Shown here piece after piece: positions 1-8,749 of a stretch of 64,000 bases of DNA. Origin of the DNA: a virus; IMG/VR virus record IMGVR_UViG_3300050821_007139, positions 1 to 64,000 of that record; one strand, given 5' to 3'. A model generated the notes under the pieces. It made no database searches. It had not been told where the DNA came from and saw nothing but the letters and a program-made list of their open reading frames with translations. Position numbers and translations under genes: made by a program. The stretch's first letter is position 1. Every line of letters starts with the position of its first letter.

Positions 1-1
1 G

Positions 2-340
2 CCTGGTTCGCCTCAAGCCGGCTTGCCTATGTGGGATTTTATGGGACAGGCACTTGAATTAGGAAAAATTATAACTAAGCTTGATCTGACTCCAGCTACA
101 GTGCCAGATACCCCTGTACCATCAAGCAATGTCCTTGCTGCACCTGAAACTACTCCTGAAACTCCATCTGTACCTTCAGCTCCTATTTCTTCTCTTCCCG
201 AACCTCCGACTCCTATTCGTGGTGGACAAGCTGCGGCTTCAATGAAATCCCCTAATGAAATGACTATGGAGGAGTATGCAGCTAAACGTACTCCGCAAAT
301 TATTGCTGAAAGAAGACCCGGACATAGGTTATTACAATAG
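2..340 (+). CDS. Partial virion protein, scaffold-like C-terminus
   Basis: The reading frame is open from the window edge, so only the C-terminal part of the protein is seen; an internal TTG at 23 is probably not the true start. The visible part is rich in Pro, Thr and Ser (about residues 25-70) and ends in a charged segment with a MTMEEYAAKR motif and a basic tail. It lies directly upstream of a P22-type coat gene, the place where P22-like phages encode scaffold, and P22 scaffold has a basic coat-binding C-terminus. Scaffold is therefore the best guess, based on synteny and composition only. The end of a portal protein is the alternative. Confidence 0.5.
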   Translation, partial: PGSPQAGLPMWDFMGQALELGKIITKLDLTPATVPDTPVPSSNVLAAPETTPETPSVPSAPISSLPEPPTPIRGGQAAASMKSPNEMTMEEYAAKRTPQIIAERRPGHRLLQ

Positions 341-540
341 GAACTTTACTTATCTTAGTCCACCAGAGGCTTAATTCTGGGAATAAAGCTTTGGCTTTAT
401 TTCGCTTAGGGGCGTCAATCCTAGCTGAACCAAGCAGCATATCTTGGGCAAATCCGCGGAGGCGTTACTCAACTTTACTTATCCCGAGGCATGGAAAGGG
501 CCTCTTAACTTTAACTTTTACCTCCCGGAAGGTTATATAA
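341..540. other. Intergenic leader before the coat gene with direct repeat and hairpin
   Basis: This 200 nt stretch holds no convincing gene. The 13-mer AACTTTACTTATC occurs twice, at 341-353 and 471-483. Between the copies, a perfect 8-bp hairpin (382-389 with 394-401, loop TTTG) could act as a terminator or processing site, but no U-run follows. The coat gene's ribosome binding site, CGGAAGG, is at 526-532, 8 nt before ATG 541. One frame stays open from about 358 to the coat start, but it lacks a good start and has a composition unlike the flanking genes. Confidence 0.45.
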
Positions 541-1740
541 ATGGCAGACAATAGTTTACTACAGCCTAGCATTATTTCTAAAGAAACTTTGGTTATCTTG
601 GAAAACAATTTGGTTATGGCGGGTAAGGTTAACCGTCAGTTTGAGAATCAATTCGTTAAAATCGGCTCTAGTTTAACCATTCGGAAACCGAATAAATTTC
701 AGATTCGTACTGGTCCTGGATTGCAAATTCAGAATGTGACCGAGCCTAGTACTTCTATTACAATTTCTAATCAACGTGGTGTTGACTTTCAATTTAGTTC
801 TACCGACTTGACGCTTACTATTGAAGAATTTTCTGAGCGTTATTGCAAGCCTGCAGCGGCCACTATGGCTAATAAACTCGATCTAGATATTATGCAAAAT
901 TTTACCAGTATCTGGAACGTAGTAGGAACGCCTGGTGTTACGCCGGCGGCATATTCAAGTGTTGCTGCAGTCGGTCAGCGCATGGATGAAGGCGCTGTAC
1001 CTCAAGACGGGCGTTGCTTGGTTCTTGGGCCCAAAGCTTATTGGTCCATAGATAATGCTCTAATTACCCTTTACGTTCGTTCTGTTGCTGAGCCGGCTCT
1101 TAAAGGTTTTTTGGCTAATATTGCCAATTTTGAAATCTATGGTGATCAGAACGCACCGAGCCAAACTGTTGGCACCCTTGGTGGAACTCCAATTGTTAAT
1201 GGTTCGAATCAAACTGGTTCTAATCTTGTAACTAATGGTTGGACTGCTAATGTAACTGGAGTCCTTAACGTTGGCGATGTATTCACACTTGCTGGCGTTT
1301 TTGCAATTAATCCACAATCGCGGCAATCCACGGGAGCCTTAGCGCAGTTTGTTGTTACTGCTCCAGTTAATTCCGATGGTAGTGGTAATGCAACGATTCC
1401 AATCTCGCCCGCAATTACTCTAGCAGGTCCGCCGCCGGGGAATCCGTATCAGACTGTGACTGTTGCGCCGGCTAACCTAGCTCCTATTACAGTTGTAGGT
1501 CTTTCTGCGACTAATTATCCACAAAGTCTCGGCTTCGTTAAAGATACCTTTGGTCTCGTTACAGTTCCAATGGAGATTCCGGAAGGGGTGGATTTTGCAG
1601 CAAGGGAGACTTATAAGGGAATTAGTATGAGGATAATTAGAGCTTACGATATTAATAATGACGTTTTCCCTGCTCGTCTAGATATACTTTACGGCACTGC
1701 TACTTACTATCCTGAAATGGGTGTGAGATTGACGGGTTAA
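541..1740 (+). CDS. Major capsid protein, P22 coat-protein family
   Basis: This 399 aa protein should form the icosahedral shell. The N-terminal half matches the P22 gp5-like pattern: an N-terminal helix with many hydrophobic and Asn residues, then a RKPNKF segment and a conserved RYCKPAAATMANKLD helix near residues 100-115. A Thr/Gly-rich insertion of about 125 residues (roughly 205-330), containing NVGDVFTLAGV and a QSRQSTG motif, corresponds to the I-domain of P22-type coats. The C-terminal part (KGISMRIIRAYD, then DILYG) is also typical. The start is supported by CGGAAGG 8 nt upstream. The gene stands between a scaffold-like gene and small head genes, as expected. Confidence 0.92.
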   Translation: MADNSLLQPSIISKETLVILENNLVMAGKVNRQFENQFVKIGSSLTIRKPNKFQIRTGPGLQIQNVTEPSTSITISNQRGVDFQFSSTDLTLTIEEFSERYCKPAAATMANKLDLDIMQNFTSIWNVVGTPGVTPAAYSSVAAVGQRMDEGAVPQDGRCLVLGPKAYWSIDNALITLYVRSVAEPALKGFLANIANFEIYGDQNAPSQTVGTLGGTPIVNGSNQTGSNLVTNGWTANVTGVLNVGDVFTLAGVFAINPQSRQSTGALAQFVVTAPVNSDGSGNATIPISPAITLAGPPPGNPYQTVTVAPANLAPITVVGLSATNYPQSLGFVKDTFGLVTVPMEIPEGVDFAARETYKGISMRIIRAYDINNDVFPARLDILYGTATYYPEMGVRLTG

Positions 1741-1748
1741 TTAAGTCT

Positions 1749-2048
1749 ATGTCAAGTTCAACCCCACTCAAACCCTCTGCTCGCGTCAGTGGAGGCCAGC
1801 CAAATGGCTTCCCTGATTTTAAGCCTATCAATAAACTACCTGATCATGAGATTAGAGAACTTTTAAAGAAAACTCTAAAACCTGCTCTATATCAGGTGCG
1901 TGTTGATGATAGAAAGAAAGGTAATATTGCTGTAGGGCCTAAAGGCCCTGTGCATATTATTGAACCTTTTGCTAATGCTATATCAACACAGATCCAATTA
2001 GGCCGCGAGAAAGATTGGGCGAACCCGATAGTTACTTTAGTTATTTAG
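1749..2048 (+). CDS. Small head-region protein, unknown
   Basis: A 99 aa hydrophilic protein encoded 8 nt after the coat gene. The first 25 residues are Ser/Pro/Gly-rich and probably flexible. A charged helical segment follows (LPDHEIRELLKKTLKP), then a short beta-rich part ending in IVTLVI. There is no signal peptide or membrane segment. Its place between coat and decoration-like genes suggests a minor head protein or assembly factor. I do not recognise a family. Confidence 0.7.
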   Translation: MSSSTPLKPSARVSGGQPNGFPDFKPINKLPDHEIRELLKKTLKPALYQVRVDDRKKGNIAVGPKGPVHIIEPFANAISTQIQLGREKDWANPIVTLVI

Positions 2049-2057
2049 GAGATTTTT

Positions 2058-2282
2058 ATGCCTGTTGCAATTCCAGTTGAAACGAAAGCGGTAAGGCAAT
2101 TAAGTGATGGGAATAGTGTAGGAACGGTTATGGGTAACGGCCCAAGTGATCACCTTGGGTTTTTCGGGCTTGGCACTCCTATAATCCAACCTACTGGAGA
2201 TGGAGGTACGCCGGGTGCTTATACTTATTCTGCAGGGGCTGTAGTAACGGCGCTAAAGGCATTGGGTTTAATTGCTACCTAA
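2058..2282 (+). CDS. Small capsid decoration or head-fibre-like protein
   Basis: A 74 aa Gly-rich protein that ends in an Ala/Leu helix (VVTALKALGLIAT). Phage decoration and fibre proteins often end in such an ALxALGLI helix preceded by a Gly/Thr-rich stretch, which is the basis for the call. The gene follows a clear AGGAG site (about 2048-2052) and sits directly behind the coat gene and one small head gene. Abundant head decoration is plausible but not demonstrated. Confidence 0.5.
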   Translation: MPVAIPVETKAVRQLSDGNSVGTVMGNGPSDHLGFFGLGTPIIQPTGDGGTPGAYTYSAGAVVTALKALGLIAT

Positions 2283-2297
2283 GTTCGCCACTTAACT

Positions 2298-3653
2298 ATG
2301 TCTGTCTCACATTCGGTAGTCACTTCTTGGCTCTATAGAGGACGCCATCAACAGATAGAGTCTTGCTTTAGAGCCAAGCTGCCGAATGTTAATGCTTGGC
2401 AAGGTTTGGCATCTCTTAGTGCAGGAAAAGGAAAATTTCTAGCTGCAGAATTTCTTTGTCGTAAAGCTTTAAGTATTGATCCGACTCATGAAGAATCTTT
2501 GATTGCATTAAGTGGTGTTCTTATTTATTTTAAGCAATATGATGAAGCAGAGGAAATTTTAACAAAGCTTATTGAAAGAGACTTGGAATCTAGATATCAA
2601 GTCGAGCAAAATCTTGGTTTTCTTATGCTTGAAATAGGGCAGACAAGCAAAGCTTTAGATTTACTTATTCCAGCATACGAGCATGCTCCTGAAGAAGCCA
2701 AAGCAGGTATAAAATATGGTATTGGGTATGCAAGACTAAAGAATGGTGATCTTCGCGCAGGATTTACAATAGTTCAAGAGCAATGGAATACCCCTAATAG
2801 TCATATTTGGGGCCTTGGAATACCAGAATGGAATGGTGATATAAGTGCTCTTAAGGGCGCACGTATCTTAGTACATCATTATCAGGGATATGGGGATACT
2901 ATCCAGTTCAGCCGCTTCATGAAACGGCTGTGTGACTATGGTGCTTATGTTATTGCAGCAGTCCCTAAACCTTTGCTTCGCATATTAGATTCGCCTGATC
3001 TTACTAATATTGTAGTCGATATAAACGAACCTTTGCCGCCCGTAGACTATCATGTATCAGTTTCATCTTTACCGGCGCTGCTTAAGATTGAATTAAATGA
3101 TCTTCCTAATATAGAATTTCCTTATCTACATAGCACTTATATTCCTGGTAATAAAGAGTCTTTCCCGTTACCACATAGAAATGGGAATCAAAATGTAGGT
3201 ATAATTTGGAAAGCTGATAAATACGGCAGTGGCCCAAGGCGCTCAATTCCTTTAGAATGTTTTCTTCCTTTGACGTTAATACCTCATGCTACAATTTATA
3301 GCCTACAATTTGAAGGGATTGAAGATATAGCTCGACTTGGAGTTTCGGATCTCATAACTGATTTGTCTTATTCCATCCGCGATTTTGCAGATCTTGCTGA
3401 GCGTATAGAAGAAATGGACATTATGGTGTGCGCCGATACCGGTCCGCTCCATCTTGTTGGCGCGTTAAATCGGCCTTGTATTGCACTATTATCTTTTGCC
3501 GCTGCGGATTGGCGTTGGTTGGAACATGATCGAAAAGATAATCCTTGGTATCCCTCTATGCAAGTAATTCGCCAATCGAAGTCCTGTAGTTGGGATGAGG
3601 TAATAGAACAAGTGATTCCTATTATTTCGAATTATTCCTATGATGCATATTGA
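2298..3653 (+). CDS. TPR-domain glycosyltransferase, GT9-like
   Basis: A 451 aa two-part protein. Residues about 30-165 form TPR-like helical pairs (KGKFLAAEFLCRKALSIDP; YDEAEEILTKLI). Residues about 190-450 resemble the C-terminal domain of TPR-linked family 9 glycosyltransferases: ILVHHYQGYGDTIQF, GIIWKA, a CADTGPLHLVGAL loop typical of nucleotide-sugar binding, and a WRWLEHDRKDNPWYPSM segment common in this family. It overlaps the following FkbM methyltransferase by 14 nt, so the two probably act together, perhaps glycosylating and then O-methylating a virion or surface glycan. The target is unknown. The position inside the head-to-tail gene block is unusual. Confidence 0.78.
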   Translation: MSVSHSVVTSWLYRGRHQQIESCFRAKLPNVNAWQGLASLSAGKGKFLAAEFLCRKALSIDPTHEESLIALSGVLIYFKQYDEAEEILTKLIERDLESRYQVEQNLGFLMLEIGQTSKALDLLIPAYEHAPEEAKAGIKYGIGYARLKNGDLRAGFTIVQEQWNTPNSHIWGLGIPEWNGDISALKGARILVHHYQGYGDTIQFSRFMKRLCDYGAYVIAAVPKPLLRILDSPDLTNIVVDINEPLPPVDYHVSVSSLPALLKIELNDLPNIEFPYLHSTYIPGNKESFPLPHRNGNQNVGIIWKADKYGSGPRRSIPLECFLPLTLIPHATIYSLQFEGIEDIARLGVSDLITDLSYSIRDFADLAERIEEMDIMVCADTGPLHLVGALNRPCIALLSFAAADWRWLEHDRKDNPWYPSMQVIRQSKSCSWDEVIEQVIPIISNYSYDAY

Positions 3654-4341
3654 TCCTATAAGTGGGTTACCTAGCCAATGTAGGTATGGAAATATAAGTT
3701 TTTCCCAGACTGGGGCTGATTTTTTGCTCTTGAATCTTTTTGAGCTGCTTGGAATAACAAATCCTTCTTACCTTGATGTTGGCGCATTCCATCCTACGGT
3801 TATAAGCAATACGGCTCTGCTTTACTCTCGCGGCTCACGTGGAGTTAATATAGAAGCAAACCCGGCGCTTATAGAGAATTTTTATAAAGCTCGGCCTGAA
3901 GATTTAAATATTAATATCGGTATAACACCGTGTGGTGGTGAGGTTGAATTTTATAGGATTGATTCATTTTCTGGCCGGAATACATTTGATCCCGAAGCGG
4001 CTCATGGATTTGTTCATGAGAACCCTAGCTTTCAAATTTCAGATACCTTGGTGCTTGAAACTATAACTTTAAATAAAGCTGTTGATACTTATTGTAATGG
4101 GATTTTTCCGGATTTGCTTTTGATAGATATTGAAGGGCTAGATTTGAATGTATTAGAGTCAACTGATTTTAGCTCAAGCCATCCTAAGGTTATTTGTGTA
4201 GAAACAGTTGATTTTAAAGGCGAGAGTCGTTACAGAGATTTTGCTTATCTACTGCTTCTCAAAGGCTTCGTACCATATTGTCGCCTTATTGCTGATGCAA
4301 TTTTTGTCTGGAACGAGAACGCAAAGGAGCTAAATAAATGA
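3640..4341 (+). CDS. FkbM-family SAM-dependent methyltransferase
   Basis: A 233 aa protein of the FkbM type, which usually O-methylates sugars or natural products. The SAM-binding start YLDVGAFHP near residues 43-51, the acidic loop VNIEANPALIENF, and LLLIDIEGLDLNVLES near residues 163-178 match the family (an FkbM hallmark is a DIEGxE/D-type motif). There is no signal peptide. The start at 3640 lies inside the preceding glycosyltransferase gene, and a second ATG follows at 3643. The next gene starts in an ATGA overlap, so this is one coupled unit. The acceptor is probably a glycan made by the partner glycosyltransferase (inferred). Confidence 0.82.
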   Translation: MMHIDPISGLPSQCRYGNISFSQTGADFLLLNLFELLGITNPSYLDVGAFHPTVISNTALLYSRGSRGVNIEANPALIENFYKARPEDLNINIGITPCGGEVEFYRIDSFSGRNTFDPEAAHGFVHENPSFQISDTLVLETITLNKAVDTYCNGIFPDLLLIDIEGLDLNVLESTDFSSSHPKVICVETVDFKGESRYRDFAYLLLLKGFVPYCRLIADAIFVWNENAKELNK

Positions 4342-5150
4342 CAGTCGAACCAGGTTATCCTGTGACTTTAGTTCATCCAAGACATGTTCCAGCTAAAATT
4401 GCAACTGGAAATGAAATCGGTGTACCGGAGAGATTTCCAGCTATAACTGTCAATGGCGCTTTACACGAGGCGCAGTATCGCTCGCAAGGCTATCTTCGTT
4501 ATGGCGAACCTATGCAACAAGAAGATTACCATGAATTTCCCAAAATCCTCCGGCACCCGGAATATAGGGAAGCAATTCCGTCTCGTGTAGAAGCTAAGAT
4601 TGAAGATGGGCGAATCACAGGAACATTTACAATTCCTGCAACGCCAGCTGAGTATCCAGATGTAACTGTTAATAATGAGGACGAAGAAACCTCTTGGCGA
4701 GATAAGGGATATTTGCCCGCTGGAGATTATAATAAAGATGCATTGGATTCTGTTCTTACAGGAACAATACATAAAGAAGCGTATGTAGCTACACAATACC
4801 CAATGTGGGTTGATGGGAAATTAATTGCGCATGATCCAGATGGCCTAGATTCAAGTCCTGATCCAAATTATCCTAAATTTGAAAATGGGACTATTGTTCC
4901 CGATCCTCGGTTTCCTCCTGTGCCTGATCCGAATAAATATCCAATGTGGGTACATAAAGATGGAATTCCAAGCGAAGAATCTGAATTAGCAGAAACACCC
5001 GAAAAAGAATTTAAAATAAGACAAAAGTGGGTAATTAAAGCTGAACAAGATTTGGAAGAGATAAATTTAGCATCTGATACTTCAGATCAAAATCCAGTAC
5101 CGATTTCTACCTCTTCTTCTAAATCAAAAACAAAACAAATCTCTATTTAG
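4338..5150 (+). CDS. Virion-region protein with YPMWV repeats, unknown
   Basis: A 270 aa acidic hydrophilic protein without membrane segments. Two copies of a YPMWV motif (about residues 154-158 and 212-216), each followed by a short polar loop, and several FPxI/YPxV-containing segments with PEEYxD-like spacing suggest a repeated small fold. The C-terminus is Ser/Lys-rich and probably disordered. The start is in an ATGA overlap with the FkbM gene. It precedes the gp4-like tail accessory genes, where head completion or connector proteins are expected. I recognise no family. Confidence 0.6.
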   Translation: MTVEPGYPVTLVHPRHVPAKIATGNEIGVPERFPAITVNGALHEAQYRSQGYLRYGEPMQQEDYHEFPKILRHPEYREAIPSRVEAKIEDGRITGTFTIPATPAEYPDVTVNNEDEETSWRDKGYLPAGDYNKDALDSVLTGTIHKEAYVATQYPMWVDGKLIAHDPDGLDSSPDPNYPKFENGTIVPDPRFPPVPDPNKYPMWVHKDGIPSEESELAETPEKEFKIRQKWVIKAEQDLEEINLASDTSDQNPVPISTSSSKSKTKQISI

Positions 5151-5162
5151 GATTAATAATTT

Positions 5163-5879
5163 ATGACTGTTCCTTTAGATATTATAACTGATGCTTTAGA
5201 AAAGCTCGGGGTTTATTCTCCTGGCGAACCATTATCTGCTGCTGATGCTTCCCGAAGCTTACAGATGCTTAGCGATCTTATGGATCAATGGGCCAATGAT
5301 TCTATCCAACTATACTTTCTTCAAGCTATCGAAGCCAGTTTAATGGCGGGTACAAGTATTTATACTGTTGGCCAAGGCGGAAGTATAAGTGCAGGTGCGC
5401 GGCCCGTCAAGGTAGTTATGGGCCCTGGTGTAGCTTCAGTTACAGTTGTAAGCACAACTACACCAGTGGATTCTGTTAGCTCTATTGAATGGAATGCTAT
5501 TTATAACACCCAAGATCCTCCACCTGTCGGGATACCGACAGCTATGTTTTATCAATCTTCGTTTCCTTTAGGGCTATTATCTTTGGTTCCAGTTCCAAGT
5601 ACTGGTATGACGCTGACGTTTAGTGGTTATTATGGTTTAGTTAATTATGCGGCGAATTTAACAAGTCCAAATGTAACCTTGGCTCCAGGGCAGCAAGTGG
5701 GATTGGCTTCTAATCTTGCTATTCTTTTACATTCCTATTTTAGTATAGGAACTATTACGCAAGATTTAATAGCAGAGGCACAACAATCTAAGACGACCCT
5801 TACGTTGACTAACAGACTCTCGCGTGCTATGTCGGCACGTAATGTTCAGCCGCAGACTCCAGCGGCTCCGAGACCCTAA
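5163..5879 (+). CDS. Tail accessory protein, P22 gp4-like (copy 1)
   Basis: 238 aa. The N-terminal helical region (IITDALEKLGVYSPGEPLSA, then ASRSLQMLSDLMDQW) matches the P22 gp4 family, which binds below the portal, stabilises packaged DNA and joins head to tail. The middle is beta-rich. Next to it is a second gene with the same N-terminal pattern, so the pair are likely paralogues. The gene begins 12 nt after the previous stop. The weak point is the C-terminal half, which is less characteristic. Confidence 0.78.
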   Translation: MTVPLDIITDALEKLGVYSPGEPLSAADASRSLQMLSDLMDQWANDSIQLYFLQAIEASLMAGTSIYTVGQGGSISAGARPVKVVMGPGVASVTVVSTTTPVDSVSSIEWNAIYNTQDPPPVGIPTAMFYQSSFPLGLLSLVPVPSTGMTLTFSGYYGLVNYAANLTSPNVTLAPGQQVGLASNLAILLHSYFSIGTITQDLIAEAQQSKTTLTLTNRLSRAMSARNVQPQTPAAPRP

Positions 5880-5897
5880 TTAAAGGAGTAATTTTCC

Positions 5898-6623
5898 TTG
5901 GCTAATGCCCGCGAGGTTATCCAGGACGCGTTTGAATCTTTAAGGATTTATTCTCCTGGAGAATCTGTTCTTGACGCCGATATGAGTCGCGGGTTTGCTG
6001 TTCTTAATGATATGTTGGGCTCGTGGAGCAATGAATCATTAACTACTTTTGCAACTTTAGAACAATCATTAATTTTTACTCCAGGCAAATTTCAATATAC
6101 AATTGGTGTCGGCGGCGATTTAGATACAACACGGCCATTGCGTATTAGGCACGGTTTTGGCGCGGCTTATATCCTTGATACCTCGGGAAACCGATACCCG
6201 CTGACGGTTATACAACAAGATTGGTGGAATTTAATAGGAAACATACTGCAGGTTAATGCTAATATTCCGCAATATCTTTATTATGATCCTCAAAATCCCT
6301 GGGGGATTTTGAATTTTTATCCTATTCCTAACGTCGGTTATACAGCGTTTTGGGATAGTTATTTGCAATTTGAGCGCTTTGGGTCGCTTGAGGTTCATGT
6401 TTCGCTCCCACTTGGCTATGTTATGGCAATCAAGCGTAACTTGGCGCTTGAATTAGAGCCGTATTATCCCAACGCCGTGGTATCACCTAAGCTTCAAAAA
6501 GCCGCTGAAACGTCGAAAGGAAATGTGAAGAGAACTAACTTTAGAGAAACTATAGCAAAATATGATGCTGAGCTTGTAAGTAAAAGTAGAGCTACCTATA
6601 ATGTTTATAGAGACGGGGCTTAA
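5898..6623 (+). CDS. Tail accessory protein, P22 gp4-like (copy 2)
   Basis: 241 aa. It starts with TTG at 5898, supported by AAAGGAG at 5882-5888. The N-terminus (VIQDAFESLRIYSPGES, then MSRGFAVLNDMLGSWSNESL) aligns by eye with copy 1, and the body has the FQYTIGVGGD and RPLRI segments typical of gp4-type proteins. This copy appears closer to the classical family than copy 1. It should form the ring under the portal. Two successive copies could make a mixed or double ring. Confidence 0.85.
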   Translation: MANAREVIQDAFESLRIYSPGESVLDADMSRGFAVLNDMLGSWSNESLTTFATLEQSLIFTPGKFQYTIGVGGDLDTTRPLRIRHGFGAAYILDTSGNRYPLTVIQQDWWNLIGNILQVNANIPQYLYYDPQNPWGILNFYPIPNVGYTAFWDSYLQFERFGSLEVHVSLPLGYVMAIKRNLALELEPYYPNAVVSPKLQKAAETSKGNVKRTNFRETIAKYDAELVSKSRATYNVYRDGA

Positions 6624-6626
6624 TTC

Positions 6627-8414
6627 TTGAAGACCCCTATCTTCGGTCCTTTTGCACAATCGTCATCAACTAATTTGGTTGATGCGCAGTGTATGAATCT
6701 GATTCCTCGTGTAGAAGAAACTAAGCAAGGGAAAGAAATAGGAGCTTTGTTTTTATCGCCCGGATTGGAGCTTTTTACAACTGTTGGTAATGGTCCTATT
6801 TGGGGAGAACATATTTTCTATCAAAGCGTAACAGGTCCAGCTTTGATTCATTTCTTTTTATATGTTGCTTCTGGTAATGATATTTATGCAATAGATAACG
6901 ATGGTAGTTCTACATTTTTAGGATCTGTAACAGGGGTTACTGGAGAAGTAAATTTTAAAGATAACGGAGGTCAATTAGGTATTTTCACTACCACAGGTGC
7001 TTGGTTAATAGGCCATGATGGAATGGGAGTTCCTCTAACGGGAGGAACAATTGGTGTAGCTGGAATTGATTATACCGATGGAGATATAATTTACTTGTCT
7101 CCAACTACCGGAAATGCAGCGGCTACAGCAGCTGTTGAAGTAACTTCAGTAGATGGTAGTGGCGGAGTAACTGGATTTAGTATATCTATACTTAATGGAT
7201 TGCCTTTGAGCGGCCTTTTTAATTTAACACCAAGCATACCTACTGGATTTGTGCAAGCGTTTACTACAGGCTCTGGAAGTGGTTTTGAACTTAGCGCGCC
7301 TACTTTCGGCGCTCCAACTTGGCTGTATCAAATCCCGCTTCCATTTGATCCTGTTGCAGGGCAGATTTCAGCCGTACAACAAGATGGATTTATCATAATA
7401 TCTCAACCTTTATTTTATATAATGTGGCAATCAGAACTTCTCGATATGTCACTATTTTTGCCACTCAAGTTTGCTTCGGCTTCTGGTAATCCAACAGCTA
7501 TTACCTCTATGCAACAAATCCATAGAGAGATTTTCGTTATAGAGACGTATAATACTGAGGTTTGGATAAATGCTGGAACGTCACCGTTTACATTTGCAAG
7601 GCTTGATGGAGTTTATATTGAGAAAGGGACTTTAAGTCCGGCCTCGGTTGTTCAAATTGGCGAAGAGCTTATGTGGCTCTCACAGGATACTGATGGGATT
7701 TGTAGCATTGTCCGTTTACGTGGCTATGAACCAAGAATAGTTTCAGATACTGCAGTTACAACTATTTGGCAAACATATTCTGATGTAACCAATGCTATAG
7801 CTTACGCGTATCAATTAGGCGGTAGGAGATATTATATTATATCATTCCCATCTGGAAACTCTACTTGGGGATATAATATAACTGATAGTGATTTGCTCGG
7901 AGTTCCAGTCTGGTTTCAACTCGGGCAATTTGATTCAGGAAGGTTTAATAGGCACATTGCCCAAATTAGCACCGGCAGTGGAACTCAAGGAGGGTTATTA
8001 TCAGGGAAGACGATCCTAGGTGATTATAGAAATGGAAATTTATATACATATAAACCTAATGGTTTAACTGATAACGGGGCGCAAAGGAAATGGTTGCGCT
8101 CGTGGCGGGCAAGACAGCCAGGACAAGCTTCGTTTGATCCAATTAGGTTTAATGCCTTACAGATTGATATGCAAACTGGGATTGATGTTCCAATTGATAC
8201 CGATCCTCAAGTTGAATTACGTTGGTCTGACGATGGCGGACATAGCTGGTCTATGGAGCATTTTATTCCAGCCGGAAAGTTAGGCGAAACTGCTCGGCGA
8301 GTTAAAATTAATCGCCTTGGTTCTACTAAAAGAAATGCAGGATTGGATAGAATATTTGAATTGTCCAGCTCTGATATGTTTCCTGTAACTATAATTGGTG
8401 CGGATTTGATATAA
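6627..8414 (+). CDS. Packaged DNA stabilisation protein, P22 gp10-like
   Basis: 595 aa, the usual size class for the gp10 hub of P22-like tails. The N-terminus (IFGPFAQSSSTNLVDAQCMNLIPR) and the later segments FVIETYNTEVWINAG and LSQDTDGICSIVRLRGYEPRIVS are characteristic, as is the C-terminal RWSDDGGHSWS motif. It probably folds as a beta-propeller-like hub between the gp4 ring and the tail needle or spikes. The start is TTG 3 nt after the previous stop, with only a weak purine-rich site upstream. The C-terminal stop overlaps the next ATG. Confidence 0.87.
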   Translation: MKTPIFGPFAQSSSTNLVDAQCMNLIPRVEETKQGKEIGALFLSPGLELFTTVGNGPIWGEHIFYQSVTGPALIHFFLYVASGNDIYAIDNDGSSTFLGSVTGVTGEVNFKDNGGQLGIFTTTGAWLIGHDGMGVPLTGGTIGVAGIDYTDGDIIYLSPTTGNAAATAAVEVTSVDGSGGVTGFSISILNGLPLSGLFNLTPSIPTGFVQAFTTGSGSGFELSAPTFGAPTWLYQIPLPFDPVAGQISAVQQDGFIIISQPLFYIMWQSELLDMSLFLPLKFASASGNPTAITSMQQIHREIFVIETYNTEVWINAGTSPFTFARLDGVYIEKGTLSPASVVQIGEELMWLSQDTDGICSIVRLRGYEPRIVSDTAVTTIWQTYSDVTNAIAYAYQLGGRRYYIISFPSGNSTWGYNITDSDLLGVPVWFQLGQFDSGRFNRHIAQISTGSGTQGGLLSGKTILGDYRNGNLYTYKPNGLTDNGAQRKWLRSWRARQPGQASFDPIRFNALQIDMQTGIDVPIDTDPQVELRWSDDGGHSWSMEHFIPAGKLGETARRVKINRLGSTKRNAGLDRIFELSSSDMFPVTIIGADLI

Positions 8415-8746
8415 TGGGAACAAATATCCCACCACCTAGAGAACCTCCAATAGAAGGACAGACGTTTTGGTTTACACGCCCCTGGTGGAGGTTTTTTAAC
8501 CAGATTGAAACAGCTTCAGATGGGGCTATAGGTATTGCTAATAATGCGTTAAGTGTTGCAAATGCGGCCGATCTGGCAGCAGCGACAGCGCAGACGGCTG
8601 CGGTAGCAGCACAAGCGACAGCAACGACAGCTCAACTCGAAGCGTCTAGTGCATTAGATATTGGCACCGAAGCTCTGCTTAAGCCGGACCCAGTAATTCC
8701 TGACTTAAACCAAGCAGTTTTTCTTAGCTTAATGTTAGGGGCGTGA
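8414..8746 (+). CDS. Small virion-region protein with Ala-rich helix
   Basis: 110 aa. A Pro-rich start is followed by a WWRFF aromatic patch near residues 24-28, then by an Ala/Thr-rich helix (about residues 40-85) likely to form a coiled coil. The start overlaps the stop of the gp10-like gene. P22 carries its needle gene at this place, and an Ala-rich coiled coil would fit a short trimeric fibre or needle, but no family signature supports that. It should be read as an unknown tail-region protein. Confidence 0.65.
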   Translation: MGTNIPPPREPPIEGQTFWFTRPWWRFFNQIETASDGAIGIANNALSVANAADLAAATAQTAAVAAQATATTAQLEASSALDIGTEALLKPDPVIPDLNQAVFLSLMLGA

Positions 8747-8749
8747 TAA

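Noticed and set aside
358-538. Open frame between the scaffold-like and coat genes
   Set aside because: No good start, Arg/Leu-rich composition, and it covers the repeat and hairpin; more likely non-coding leader.
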